A DNA stretch of 44,001 nucleotides from Reticulitermes lucifugus (Eukaryota > Arthropoda > Insecta > Blattodea > Rhinotermitidae): NCBI GenBank assembly GCA_026260175.1, contig JAKCWW010004001.1, positions 1-44,001 on the forward strand, written 5' to 3'. The notes under the pieces were generated by a model. That model was not told where the DNA came from and searched no databases. It saw only the letters and a list, made by a program, of their open reading frames with translations. Positions 21,831 to 34,990 of the stretch are shown piece after piece (positions within the stretch are counted from its first letter, which is position 1; each line of letters begins with the position of its first letter). The position numbers and the translations under genes were made by a program.

Positions 21831-23914
21831 CTGCAAGATACAATTCAAGTAATGAATAGATACTGGTGGTAGTAATCTCACTCATGAATAGAATGCAATA
21901 TTACAGACCATGGATCACTACATAACATTTTCAATTAACATTTAAAAGCACAACCACTAAATGGAGAGGTTGAAACTTCATCACAGGGGGGATCCAGAAA
22001 CAATCCAAATTAAAACTGTATGTACTAATATCAGTGACAACTTGTCTTTATGGAAGTGAAATGTGAACATTAAAAGAACCCATTACATTAAAAAAAAGTC
22101 TATAAAGATTCAATTCCTGGAACCAGCATCATGAAGGCTACATTTAATCAGAAATTATTGTCACTTAAAAATATTTTGTAACTCGCAAAAAAGTCTCCAT
22201 GATGCTTAGAAGTTGATTTTCTATGGCACTGTGGTTCAAACCATTTTATTTTCAGCATACTTTGATTCCTGCCTTGTCAACAAAGGTCTCTGTTATAGGT
22301 ATTATTGAATTTTCACAACTGTTGCATAGATGTTAGCACAAGGTTTTGACAGTATGATTACTAAAGCCAGCAGATGTATGTCTGAGACCAACTTCTGGGT
22401 ACAGATACACAGACCTGGTCATGAACAGGCAGCAGCTCAATATTTACAGTTCAGCAACACCATCCTCCCACACCACCCCAAAAAAGAGTTTGGTAAGATA
22501 ACAAGGCACATCATCCCTTAGCAATACCTAGTGTCTCATTAATCTTTGATCCGGGCAAAGGAAAACATCAGCTTGGTTATGCCAAGGATGTCAGTGCTGC
22601 CATGATACGGCTGCTCAGTTGCAATGCAATTCACACACAGAAGGTTGTTAGAGTGTGTGAAACAAGAATTTTGTTGAACAAATAGTATTCATTTGCAACA
22701 CATTTTCAAAGCAAGTCATGAACAATGTTGCTGAAAGTGTTGTAAAAAAATACATGGAAGAACTGCTGCCTTTCGTCTCCAAGGAAAATCAAATTTCTGT
22801 CAAACCACACAGCATCACATCCCACAAGACGGTAATTTTCATAACTGTTGCCATAAGAAACTCAAATCCTCAAAATATTAACCCTTTGGAGGCTGAAGTT
22901 CATCTACATAATATATACAACTTAGTTCATACCACACAATAAACACACTGCACTCCATTTCAACCACTACGCTTTAGAGTTAGAGAAATGCAACCTGCAA
23001 CAAGACTCAACTAAAAATACTTAAATCGACTTCTTTTTATGCTGAAATGTTATACTACTGCTGTGAGGTCAATCACACACCCATTACACTTCAATTTGTT
23101 CACACTTCCTTCAAGAGAACATGCAGTTGCAGAATTCCCAAAGCTTTATATCAAAGCCATACACAAACTTCTGATTTAAAATTTTATCCCTATTAGTTTC
23201 TTGTTCATATGCCAGCCATTTCTCTTTCTAGAAACTTATGGACTTCCACACATAATTTCACACATCACTTCCTTTCAGGAAGAGAAACAAGAAGGTGTAG
23301 CCATACAGTTTTATGAAAAAACTCAAACAGGCTACAAAATATAACAGATACAAATGGAGAAGCACCACCAATATGTCTTTTGTAAATGTGCACAAGAACA
23401 ATACTGGCAAAAAACTTCATTCACTACATATTTTTATTGAATCCTGGGAACATTTCACACACCTCCAGTATCCATAACACAGCTACTCATTTCATCAACA
23501 TTTGTCCCTTACCCTGTCAAGCAGTGGCCGCAGACAACACGTCTGAGTGTACAAGATCCAAAATGGAAAAGTGTAATGCAACATAACTTCTGCTTAACAA
23601 CACACCAGAAGGAAAACACAAGTGTGTTAGTTTATGCACATAATCCAAAATTAATTACAAGAATAAAACACATGAGGTGTTTCCATAAATTGGAAGAGTT
23701 TGTTAAGCAGATGTTATGACCAGCTGTCCTACCTTTCAGTTGTTATCTTGTCATCACAGGTTGCAAAAACTTTTCAAGACACATTTACTCAAAGTCTGTT
23801 CTAAGGGACCAATATGTATAATACGAATAAGCAGGGTTAAAGCAGTCTGTAAGGAGATTTAGCATCCAAAGACCTTGTAAATGGTGTCACATACTTATAA
23901 CACAATGCTGACTG

Positions 23915-23937
23915 TGTGTCTGTCTGTCTGTCTGTCT
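23915..23937. repeat. (TGTC)n microsatellite
   Basis: About five TGTC units, followed by a degenerate tctgcctgcctgc tract. Confidence 0.9.
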
Positions 23938-25392
23938 ACCTTTCTGCCTGCCTGCAGTGTTTTAAATGTAGCAGAATGAAATAAAACAAAATAACCATTA
24001 ATGAACTTCTGAAGAAAAGCAATTTCCTCCACCTGCAATAATTAAACCACATTGGTAGATGGGTCATCTCCTGCTGAGTTTATCTGTGAAAGCACAGACG
24101 TTTTATTCTACTGGTCTGATCCATCATTCACATTTAGAAAATCTGTCGCATGAGGTCAAGACTTAATGAACTACTTACAAGTAGCAATTGGATGCATAAA
24201 CTACTTACAGATTTACAAGAATTTTGTGCAGGAAAATGTGCAAATATGTAGAATACATTCACTTCGAATCTGAAGGAAAAAGAAAATGCACAAGAAGCCT
24301 TGACTGAAACAAGAACCAGTCTCTTACAGACAACAGTCCAACTGTACTATCATGCCCATTAACTCAGAAGCAAAGAAGCACCAAGCCAGCCTAGCACTCT
24401 GTTTCATTTGAATTCAATGCACATGCTTGGTCATGCAAAAGCACACATTAGAATTCCTCAGTTTTCTTCCATTAAACAGGTACTTCTTAACAATGCCTTT
24501 CTCCCCATTTACAGACATTAAACCTTGCTGACCTCTGACTGCATGGTGTGAGTGAAGAAACGCAGTTATAGGGTGGCAATGCTCTGTTGGTGCAATTCAG
24601 GTAATTCTCAAGAGTAAACTCTTGGTTTATTTAATTATGCTCCAACAACTGAGCAAGTTACATACACATACAAAAGGAAGGATTATGCTAAGTTAAAAAA
24701 TAGAAAGAATATGTAATGAACCAGCAGTGGTCTATCAGTATAACGAGATGCATTTTAAGATAGGCTCAGAAAAACCACAAAAACCTCAGTACAGCTTATC
24801 AGGTTTGAAAACTCTGATCCCCTAAATATGAAACAGAAATTCCAGTCACCACATCACAATTTCAGTCCCCAAATATTGACAGTGTGGTCATGGAGGTGAT
24901 TCACAACCATTCCTGCATGCTAGTACCCAGTATTTTACTTGTAAACTACATGGTCTGATCTTGGCATAATTGTTACAAGAATACCACAAAAAAATCCTAC
25001 TGCAACAGCAAAATAATGTGCACCTTTACTTAGAATACTTACATAGAATAAAAGTTTATATTCAACAAAACAAGTATGTTGAGGGAAACGTTTCATTCAC
25101 CAAACAAAAAAGGTGGACTGGCAGTTCTTAGAAATACATAAGACATTCAAAACTTTACAGAAAAATAACATTTTTAATATTCAACTGGCCTTGAATAATA
25201 TAAGCATACCACTCATGCTTATGCATAAAGAAAGATTTATGTAACGAGTTATATCACAAATAATAAACAGTATAACAAACCAATACCTCTGGGAACAAAC
25301 CAAGTCAGATCTACAGCTTTTAATAAAAACAATTTTCAGTGTCGTATCCATTTAAATAATATGCAGAAAACCAATCAGTAGAATGTCCCTGT

Positions 25393-26124
25393 CACCATAT
25401 TTCCTCGATTATAAGACACCATCAACTATAAGACACAACCATGATTTTGTGAGAAGTTTTTAGGAAAAACAAAGCTACTGATTGCAAGGTACACCCTTCA
25501 TATAGCTACGGGTTTTAACATACATACTACAACAGGAATGTCAATATTCTAACATAAAATTCTTCATACTAACAAACACAAAACAACACAAAAATGAAAA
25601 TTACACTGCATCAAACAAACGTATCTACACATCATCTTCTTCACTTGTGTGCTCAGCCTCACACTCCACATCTACCAATTATTCTGTCAATTTTTAAATC
25701 AGAGCAGCCAAAGTCAGAGTTGTCCCATAAGATATCACCTTCTGTAGCAGCATGCATTTGTAATGCAGCACTTCTTGAATGTTAATAACAGTGTGTTCAA
25801 CAATTACGATATCCACCACCCAACTCTCTTCCGAAGTTACCAACAAGAGCTCTGTCCGTTTTCACACATAACAAAATTTTACACAATGGGAACACACAGA
25901 AATAATTCAGAATCTCCTTTGTTGCTGTCTCTGCATTTACTGCCCCATAATTAGTATTATGAACATGAAGATTTTCCTTGCATCCTTTCCTCTACAGTGC
26001 GGTATACAACACAATTTTTCAGCTATGATTCTGAGATGTCGTCAAATGTAAGACACATCAAAATTTCAGAAACCTTAAAACATGAAAATAATTGCACCTT
26101 AGAATTGAGGAAGTATGGTATTAG
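25393..26124. mobile_element. Putative DNA transposon or large MITE
   Basis: Left end accatatttcctcgattata (then agac); the right end read inversely is accatacttcctcaattcta (then agg). About 20 of the first 24 bases match. The 730-bp inside has no intact frame. Short similar ends such as cgattataagacaccatc recur just inside. I cannot name the superfamily. Confidence 0.45.
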
Positions 26125-26858
26125 TTCAGTCAAGAATAGAATTTGTGGCTATGCTGCATACAATCTGCATGGCTGATTAACTCTGTTAATACCTCACTTG
26201 TACAAGCAGCAACTAACATTAAAACAAATGAGAGATGCAAAGCTGTAAAGAACACTGCATGTAGTCTCTGACTAGCCTGAAGAAGGAATCAGCAAGCCTC
26301 ACTGAAAGACCAGTAAATAATTACCAATTGACATAGCACCATATCCTAGGCAACTTTTGTCTTCCTCAAACAACACTTTGGACAATGTGTGCAGTTTAAA
26401 TTGGAGTGCTTACACTTCTTTTTCTTTTCACAAAGTACAGTCATGCAAGCAAAGAGAAGGAGGGAATGACAAACCACTAGTCAACTGATGAGGTGGAAAG
26501 TAATTCAAAGTATCTTCTTATGCATGTTATTTTTGGTTATTGTATCTCATCACAGTTAGTCACAATTCACTTCCACAATACAAGCAACTGAAAACAGGTT
26601 ATCCTACACATAAACACTGGCCCTTGTTAATATTCCTGCTTAATACAGTGAAATAACATTAAATCGAACATCAAGTTAAAATCTGCAGAACACAGGATAT
26701 ATGAACACATCTAAAGAGCAGGCACTGCAGGTTACTAGTAGAGATGTACCTGAAATGCATACTCAGGGATTACCCTATTTCAGCATCCACAAAATAAAGG
26801 ATGTTCTAAGGTACTCCATCATCATCCTACCTTCTTCTGGGCAAATCTTAAAATACAT

Positions 26859-26869
26859 CCCCCCCCCCC
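26859..26869. repeat. Poly-C run
   Basis: Eleven consecutive C bases in the e6-e7 intron. Confidence 0.9.
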
Positions 26870-28569
26870 TTCCTGACCATTTCACTACACATACTCATTC
26901 CTCAAGTCACTTGACACAAGGCTTACGGAGCACGTACACGAGACCAAGCACTGTAATACACGTTGCGAACTAAGTGTTCACACAAGAACACTTTTGACTT
27001 TCACATAAGTGTTGAAATCATTCACCACTGTTTTGGTCCACTTGGGATTTCCTGCTTAATTACAATGGACCATAATGCTATGAAGTGAATGGTGTTTAAT
27101 GTGAGGAAAAGAGGGACATGCTGAGAGGCTAGTGAAGTGGGAGGTTTTAAGATGCATCAGCACCTACAGCTATTAACGACAGGCTCGTACAGGTGACAGA
27201 AAGCTAAATGGTGCAAAGAATATATAATAAAAGGCTGTTTATTGTTGTAGCTCTCTGGCAAGAAAATCTAAAGGTTCAATACTATTAACACTACCACTAC
27301 AAAACCTCAACTTCAGACAATATCCTGAGCCATTTCAAGCAAGTTACACTCCCACAACCCATTTTCATAAAATAAATTTTAATATTATCCCCTTGTCTCC
27401 TTCACAGTTCCAAAAGCGAAGCTTTCCAGAATGTTATTCACAAAAATTGTGTGCTCTTTTTTTTGTTTCCCTATCTGAGCCAATGTTTAAACCATTGCAC
27501 CATTCTTGATTTGACTACCCTAACAATAACACATGAGTTACTTATATCACAAAGTTACCCATCATTTAACACCTTCCATCCTTCAATTCACCCTTCTTAT
27601 ACTTCAATTCCTTCCACACCACTTTACTTACAAGCACTTGGGATGTATGTTTGTCCCCCACAGCAAGAAACCACATTTCAGTACATAAATAGTACACTGT
27701 GTATCCTGAAAACTACTTTAACAATATTCAGAAGTGTAGTTAAGTTCGATTTAATGCATTTCTCCGCATTTAAACAGTGATGCACTATGACAAGAACATA
27801 CAAACTGAACATTAATATTTAATGTGGTAAATAATTAACAGCTTGGTAATTCATGCAAATAATTGCAGGAGGGGTGATGAGTTAATCAAGACCAAATCTA
27901 CTTTGGAATCAAGGTATTTCATGCAACCGTTAAGGACACACTATAAATAAATAACTTTTATAAACTTTGGGCAAACATGAGACAGCACAATGTGTTACTG
28001 CAGACACTGTGATGGGAAAATGCGATAACAAAACAAAATTTAATACATTCATAATCTGACCTCAGTTTCCAGTTTCACAGATCTCACACTACAGAAAGGG
28101 AACACAGGTTAATAATGTATTGACACTGCACCAAATTTGGGATGTAGTTCATTTATTTCTCACTAGATGTCAGTAGCAGATGGCTCTAAAGAAAGCACAG
28201 AATGTTAGGCACCACAAAGAACAAAAAGTTACCTGAGATGAACAAGAACATAGGTAGAGAATATGACATTTGGGTGTTTCCATTGCAGCAACTAAGAAAA
28301 CTGCTGTCTTGTAGGATGTGATGCCATGTAGTATGGTAGCTACCAGAAAAGAATATTTTATAAGATATAAAAGCTGCTTCATATTTCAGGACATTATGAT
28401 GGCTATAAAAACAGACTTCTCATATAAAGGAATATGTTCCAAGAGGTGGAAATGAGATTCAAGTATGCACACTGTTATGATTTGGTGGTGCAGTGACCAC
28501 GGCAACAGATGAAAGTGTCGGATAAAGTAAAGCATGATATTACAAGAGAAAATTCATGACACATGCAGT

Positions 28570-29760
28570 TTATTCAGTACTGTTATGATTACAGACTTCA
28601 AAAAAGCCTCTGGCTCAGTCAGAAGAGATGTATCCCACAACAGTGTACTGAGTGAGCTTGGAGTCTGCCTGAAACTGTTTTGGTTAAATAAAATGCATTG
28701 AAATGAAACCCACAGTAAGGTACACATTTATCTGGATAGTCGGAAAGGTGATGCTTTATCAACACTGCTTTTCAACTTCACCTCAGAACATGGCAGCATG
28801 AGGGACTGGAACTGATGATATGAATTTGTTGGGTGAACACATAAATAGCACACAAAAGTACTCGATTATATGCCAGTAAAGTAGATGGTCTATACACAAA
28901 TGCATGAGAGAGAGAGAGGGGGGTGCATGGTCAGGTATCCATATCTCACCACAAAGCACAAAAAAAAATAATCATACTAGACAGCTTGAAGAGACCCTCT
29001 GAAAATGTGGCAAAGTTTGAATATTTAGAAATGACAATAACATATCAAAATAACATTCACAAACAAGTCAGGAACAGACCAAAGCTGGGAAATACCTCCT
29101 ACCATTCAGTGCAGAGTCTTTTATCTTGTGGTCTCCTACCTAGAAACCTACAGATTAACGTACAACAAAATTCCTTTAATCCCACGTCTGATAATTTGGA
29201 AATCCTGATAATCCGGCACTTTAAGAGAGCAGTCCCAAGACCAACAGTTTAGTTTTTTACCAGAAAAAATATTCATCAATGAAATAGGTAGATCTCAGGG
29301 ACATATTCAAAAAGGTCTCCATGAGTGTCCGTACATCAACCAGTGTGGAGTTCCCTTGCCCCTTATCTCCTACTCCATGAACTTCTTCAGCTACGAAGAC
29401 TCCAGAAAACAAAGAAGAGAACTGTGATGACCCGGAACTAGCAGATGAAGAAGATATTCAAATGGAATACTCCTCTGATTAGTTGTAAGGCCCAAGTATA
29501 GAACCAGTAACAAAACATTACCTGCAAGAACTTAGGTCAGCATAGGTACAATCTCGTTATCTGGAATATTTGACACCTGTCCAGTCCTGTGCGAGATGGA
29601 TTAAGGGAATTTTGCTGTATCTAGAATCATATCAGTCCCATGGCATCAGACCTGGTATGTTACTCCATAGAATAAAAATACTGAGGCTGTGTGAAAACAA
29701 AAACTGCAGCAAAATGTGGAAAACCATAAATTTACACACATACTTGTTCGAGGAAAAGCT
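28570..29760 (+). pseudogene. Decayed non-LTR reverse transcriptase, interrupted by a MITE
   Basis: Plus-strand pieces match the known order of endonuclease/reverse transcriptase proteins from invertebrate LINEs. These are DFKKASGSVRRDV (from FIDFKKAFDSV), then a LSTLLFNF piece, then TDDMNLLGEHI (the YADD catalytic block with changed residues). Next come ENVAKFEYLEMTITYQNNI and YHSVQSLLSCGLLPRNLQI. After 29620 the pieces MLLHRIKILRLCENK fit the later part. Many frameshifts and stops are present. The stretch 29161-29619 is a separate inserted element. Confidence 0.65.
29161..29619 (+). mobile_element. pogo/Tigger-like non-autonomous DNA transposon, copy 2
   Basis: It starts tacaacaaaattcctttaat and ends attaagggaattttgctgta, inverted copies of each other. 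Its length of 459 bp nearly equals that of the 8532-8991 copy. Shared inside blocks include aatcctgataatcc, ttttttaccagaaaaaa, ttcaaaaaggtctcc and acgaagactccagaaaac. TA at both ends again fits TA duplication. It sits inside the reverse transcriptase remnant. Confidence 0.8.
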
Positions 29761-30749
29761 ATGAAAGCATTAACACAAGACCAAAAAAATGAGTAGAGAG
29801 ATCGCAATCAACATGGCACAATCAACATAACCCACAGAACATTTACCAAGCTGTTAATTTATAAATGAAGCAGAAAGTCTATGGATGCAGTTTATATTAT
29901 ACATTTATGGAAAGATTGAAACCTCTGCAAATTATTCAACTTCAGCCATTAGATAATGCAAAAACACCTAAGGAATTTTTTTACTTACATAGCTTATGTA
30001 TAGCATGTACTTAAAATGGAAATACGCTGAACAACGAAGTCTTCTCAAGCTTATGAGTTGCAACATGTTCAAATATTTTACACATTCTTAAGGGCCATTA
30101 TGCAACCCAAAATTGCTAAATCACAGGCTCTCTCTCTGCTTCATTAATAATATCTGATTTTGTAAGGGTGGGACAGAGTGAAAGAAATCCATGATATATG
30201 TATTTCAATAGCAGTGGAAGGGAAACAAACAATGCATAAAACTGGAAGTGTGAAAATCATCCACACGTGGGCCAACAGCTGCATTGTTTAATACAGTTCA
30301 CTGCATATGGTGTCATCACCCACAAATGGATACAAGGCTAAGACAATGTACTGCTTCTGTCAGGAAAAATTCTAGCAAGCAGAAAATCCACAACATTGTC
30401 TCCGTGAACAAGTTGCTAAATTGTTACGGCAAGGAGATAGGTAAACCCTACTCCTCCACATATAATATGTGACTTAAAACTCATTATTCAGAAAGTAATT
30501 TGTACATGTGAGTGGATGACAAAAACATAAATTATACAACTCACGATTCCACATCAGCTATTCTGAACGTTATTAATTTTAGATGCATGAACACTAAGAA
30601 TATACTCTGAAGATTTAAGAATACATTAATCTTTATATCATTAATTATTAATCCTGTAGAGTGATAACAGGAATGTTATAATTTAACACTTTTTTCCTAC
30701 TTCTTGTGCATTATCAGGTTTCAATCTGACCACAAACAGCTTAACTAAC

Positions 30750-31544
30750 CTCTATGATGACTGGCAGAACCTCCTTGTTCTCCGTGACCCGAGTCACAAC
30801 AGTCTCGGTGAAGGTGCTTTTTGTGATGGTCTCTGTCACTTTACCGAGGGTTGTTGGGGCAGGGGGGAATTTGATGTCCCCAGCTGAGTTTTCAGGCTGC
30901 TTGATAGTCACTGTCACGGTGGGCCCAGGGGGCTCTGGTGTGGAATCTGTGGTGGAGGATGACTGTAGGAACCGAGCAGGAATCATAGCTTGGAATTCCT
31001 CATTTGTGATGGGCTTTGGAAGTACCTGAACTGGCTCTGATGTGGTTTCAGGTGCAGGTGCAGAGGTATCTGAGGCCTGTGCCTGCGGGACACGACGGGG
31101 AGCTGGTTGCGGGGGCTCTACCTTCGCATCAACACTGGCACCGGCACTTTTAGTAGTGTTCGTATGAGTGTCAGGTGGCAATGCATTAACCGTTTTCATA
31201 TCACTATTAGTTACTGTCCCAGACATTTCGTTTCTAAGTCCAGGCAACTTTCCGTAGCTCACACCAGCAGTCCTGTCAGCCATTGGTCGCCTGTAACTAG
31301 TGTAACCAGGCCGGTTTGCCATATAGCTGTTGGCACTATATAGTCCAGTATAAGGTTTTGGGACACCAAACACACGAGGGGACTTCTCAGAGCCTGGGCT
31401 TGGTGAGGGAGATGGGCTGCTACACAATGATTCACGAGGAACCAACACCTCTCGTTCCACCACCAGACGGACAAATCTCTCAAGACCAGTCAGCATTGAC
31501 ACTGCCTGATCATGTCGAGCACCCTCCATGTCAACACCATTTAT
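30750..31544 (-). CDS. scrib: scrib exon e6: end of PDZ2 plus long PDZ2-PDZ3 linker
   Basis: This is the largest exon, 265 codons, phase 0-0, with acceptor tcttccctacag and donor GAG|GTTAGT. About the first 35 residues finish PDZ2 (INGVDMEGARHDQAVSML, then RFVRLVVERE). The rest is linker. It begins Ser/Pro-rich (SPSPSPSPGSEKSPRVFG) and passes through a Tyr/Arg/Pro segment (RPGYTSYRRPMADRT). It then becomes proline-rich with a possible SH3-ligand-like PPQPAPRR and ends in a Thr/Val-rich tract (KVTETITKSTFTETVVTRV). It is long and GC-richer than the surrounding introns. Plus-strand open frames over it are antisense shadows. Confidence 0.95.
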
Positions 31545-31869
31545 CTGTAGGGAAGACACACCACACTGAGTCCTCACTCTGTCACAATTCTCCAAACAGC
31601 TCTTCCTGAACTTGCTCTGGATTTATCAATTTAGATGATTCAGAACTACAGCACATTCCCGATAAAATGTGCGCAAATACTCCTTTAAGTTCAGTTATTT
31701 ATTGACAGACCTGAACCCCTATAATACCATGCACTGCCTGCCATATACCCCAGGTACTTCTAAACCAAGCTTCCATTCCCTTCCCAGTGAGTGTCTCCAC
31801 AAGTCTACATTATGATGCTCTTCACATTCTGCAGCCTGTTATTTGGGAATGCCAAAAGTTAGGGTGAGA

Positions 31870-32510
31870 ATCAATAGAATAGAATACAGAAGGGTGGGCA
31901 CCACAGCGACCCATGCACTTCGACCGTTATCGATCTTTTGTGCAACCCTTTAGCTCATTCATTCAGCAGTCCCACACCTTGAACAAAGTGCAGTANCNTN
32001 CTGACAGNGATGTCNTCNAAGTCACCTGGTTTCATAAAATGATGACCCAGGTGCCTGAATCTTAATGTGGCCAAAGCCTCACAGTCACAAATAATGTTTG
32101 AGGCTGCTCAGATGCCTGCTTGCATCTATCACACTCGAGACTGTTTACCAGCCCCAATTTAAGTAGGTGTCCTTTTAAATGACAGTGTCCTGTCAGCAGC
32201 CCTGTCATTATTCTTAGCTGGCTTCTGCTCAGATTCAGCAATTCCCAAGCATTTTTTGCAGAGGGTTTTTTAAGAAAGTCCTTAGCCTGCCTTTGTCCAT
32301 ATATGGACTGCCAATGCTCCTAGTGTTTCCTGCTCATCCAGTCCCTGATCACTCCCCTGGCAACCTTTGCAGATATACCAAGTGCAGGCTCATGTCCTAT
32401 GAGTGGATGTGAGGAGCCCTGTCTGGCTAATTGATCAGCTGTTTAATTTCCATCAATTCCCATGTGTCCTGGCATTCTGGGTAACTTGAAATTTATCCAT
32501 TAATTCCTAT
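31870..32510 (-). pseudogene. LINE 3' end with RNase H domain, copy 1
   Basis: Minus-strand reading gives PGHMGIDGN and LARQGSSHPLIGHEPALG (RNase H), then LLTGHCHLKGHLLKLGL and ECDRCKQAS (the Cys-rich tail of such ORF2 proteins). Frameshifts and stops are present. It ends with a ttctattctatt tail. Elements with a C-terminal RNase H belong to the I/R1/LOA-type groups. Five scattered N bases lie at 31996-32018. Confidence 0.75.
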
Positions 32511-34794
32511 TATATAACCTGGATAAATGTGAGTATGCTGTACAGCATGAGATTGCTGGTCAGTTTAATCATTTTGAAACAGCCGTTAATAGTTACCTAA
32601 TATATAGAACTTTTACAACCCAAATTTCAGTTTTATGACTCATGCTTTGAAAACCAAACTCTGTAGTCAGATAAATGTGAAACATTTTCCATACTATATT
32701 ACACAAGTGCCTTTTACACATGCAAGAATGTGGCGTGTTCAGTTACACACAACTACAGCAAAACTTCCATACTCTCAAATTCAACTGACCAATTGTCTTT
32801 TATATATTTATATGGAATTTTCAAACATGTGCTGTGCACAAGCCAGTCCCAAGTTCAGCCACATGTGTCCCCAAACCAACCCCCCCGCCCAGGAATAGAA
32901 GAAGAACGTCAAAACAATTGCACAACTGGATTCAGATATTACAAATTTTAGTCATAATATGAATGTTGGCTTAATCACAGAACCTCAGGCTGAATCCTGT
33001 GTGGCTTAATGTGAAATCTACGGTGGATGAAGTCATAATGGAGCAGGTTTTTCCTGCCACTTATCACTCCACCACTGCTTCACATTCATGTCACTATGCC
33101 CCCCTGAGGCAAATGATGGTCCTGACTAATCTCCACACAACCACTTCCTTAGCCTTTTTAAGTTTTATGGTTTCACCTCTCACCCAGCCCTTGGATGACC
33201 CAGTGTACAGACATTATGTATAAAGTTCTAATATGAGATTCCGTCTGCATATGCTGAATAAACACTACTTTTTTTCTTTTTCCTTTGTTTCTCCACAGTT
33301 CTTGTATTAACTGATTGTACGTCTTCACATACATTGGAAAATCCTTGTCAAAAAGTTACTGAAAACATAATCGTGTAATGACCAGCTATCACCATGAATA
33401 CAAATAAAGTCAAAAGACCTGATTTATGGTGCTATGAAGTTTCTTTCAGAATTTGAGTTTTCCTCCAAACCCTGAATATACTCAGTTACTAAACACCTCA
33501 TTACAAACCTAATGATTACAGCTTGTGGCATATTGTTACTTGCGAGTGGCTGATCATATCTGTTGTCCATGGCATACACCATTTTATATTAAAAGGAAGC
33601 TTGTAAGTTAGAAATTTCTCTGCCATCTACTGTGAAATGAAATACATAACCAGCATTTATTTTGTGATATGTTGCGTTTCATCAGGCATGTTAACTGCAC
33701 TAATCTTCCAAACAAAGAAACTGTGTAACAGCAATATAAATTTCATGTAACATGCTATACTCGTGTAAGGCTTCATAATTACATTCAACATGTTGCATAA
33801 CAATATCACCGACTATATGAATTAAAATACTTAAAGAAAATTATAGAAAGAGGACACTTTATGTAAAATTTGCAGCATTCTGAAGTATGCAAGCTTTGTC
33901 ATGCAATTTTGAATTCCCAGTTCCCTCATTAGAAAAAAAAAGGATCTAGCAGAGCATGTCACTAAAGAATAAGTAACATGTCAGGTGGTTAGAACAGATA
34001 AAGCAATTTTTGTTACAGGAAGCAAACTGGAAATATTTTTAAGTAACTGTCTTGCGACATTTTGATATCAGTAAAGTTTATGAACTACATTTTAGTACGT
34101 TCAAGCAAGGCAAGAGACACTCATTTTTCTACATTCTACTGTAATGCACTAGAATACATGAGCTCACATCCCCTGTAATTTATACTACAGCAATGTGTGT
34201 AAGTTGAGTTACATAAGGTGAACAATTTTTTTGGCAGTAACGAAATGCAGGAATGATATTTAGTACAATGCTCTTCAAGCTGACAAACCTGGCATATTTA
34301 GAAATTAATAACGGTTCAAGCAAGGCAATACTGAGAACTACTGGAAATATTATTTTATTAACATTTTAATGCTACAGTTATGGACCTTTGAACTTGACAG
34401 CCTCTGAGTATGTTAAAAGAGAGAGACTGCAATGACAGGGTGATCGGATGATGACTGCCAAAACAGTGGGCTAACAGTTTAATGTGGACCCTCAACAACA
34501 GTTGGGACATACATCATCACACCTACAGAGCTTAGATTCTGTCACATGTGAACAACAAAAAATTCTTACTGGATTTGAATGGTTTTATGGTTTTGAACTA
34601 AACAGCCATGACATATAACCAGCTTCTTGCCTCCAGATCATGGAATCCTGGATTGTCATAAATATTTGGACGAGAAAATGATATATATTTCAGACAGAAA
34701 ATCCTGAACCTCTAATATGATCTGACATGTTTAAAGTCTCTTCCCCTCTGTACTTTTCAACATAAAGCAGTCCCTAAAGTTTGGCACCAAACTA

Positions 34795-34990
34795 TAAGGA
34801 CACAGGATTGGAGATAAAGCTCCATGCATTCTTCATTTTGGCACTAGATGGAGGGAAATGGCAAGTTTCACACTTCTGTCCCATGGAAAGATACCACAAA
34901 TCCATTAAGCAGGAATCTAGGCGAGTCTCAGAACCAGTCACCACAAGGTGGCCATTGGTACAATTTGAACCATAGTCATCCACACCCATA
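34795..34990 (-). mobile_element. tRNA-derived SINE, copy 3
   Basis: On the minus strand it runs from ctatgggtgtggatgac through a B-box-like atggttcaaattgt to ccatctagtgccaaaatgaa and a tail ending in tgtgtcctt. It is the most diverged copy of the family. It lies in the intron between e5 and e6. Confidence 0.55.

Larger units (their letters stand above)
21831..30749. other. 8.9-kb intron between e6 and e7
   Basis: The longest intron of the recognised gene. Listed separately inside it are a putative DNA transposon, a decayed reverse transcriptase, a pogo/Tigger-like element and simple repeats. The rest is AT-rich, with short open frames but no domain. I saw no convincing alternative exon. Confidence 0.6.

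Noticed and set aside
27451-27780. 109-codon plus-strand open frame
   Set aside because: Low-complexity Ser/Pro/His/Thr composition from a pyrimidine-rich stretch, with no domain.
30754-31609. Plus-strand open frames of 78-97 codons
   Set aside because: They lie antisense to exon e6 of scrib, which explains the openness by its GC-richer coding composition. No domain is seen in them.
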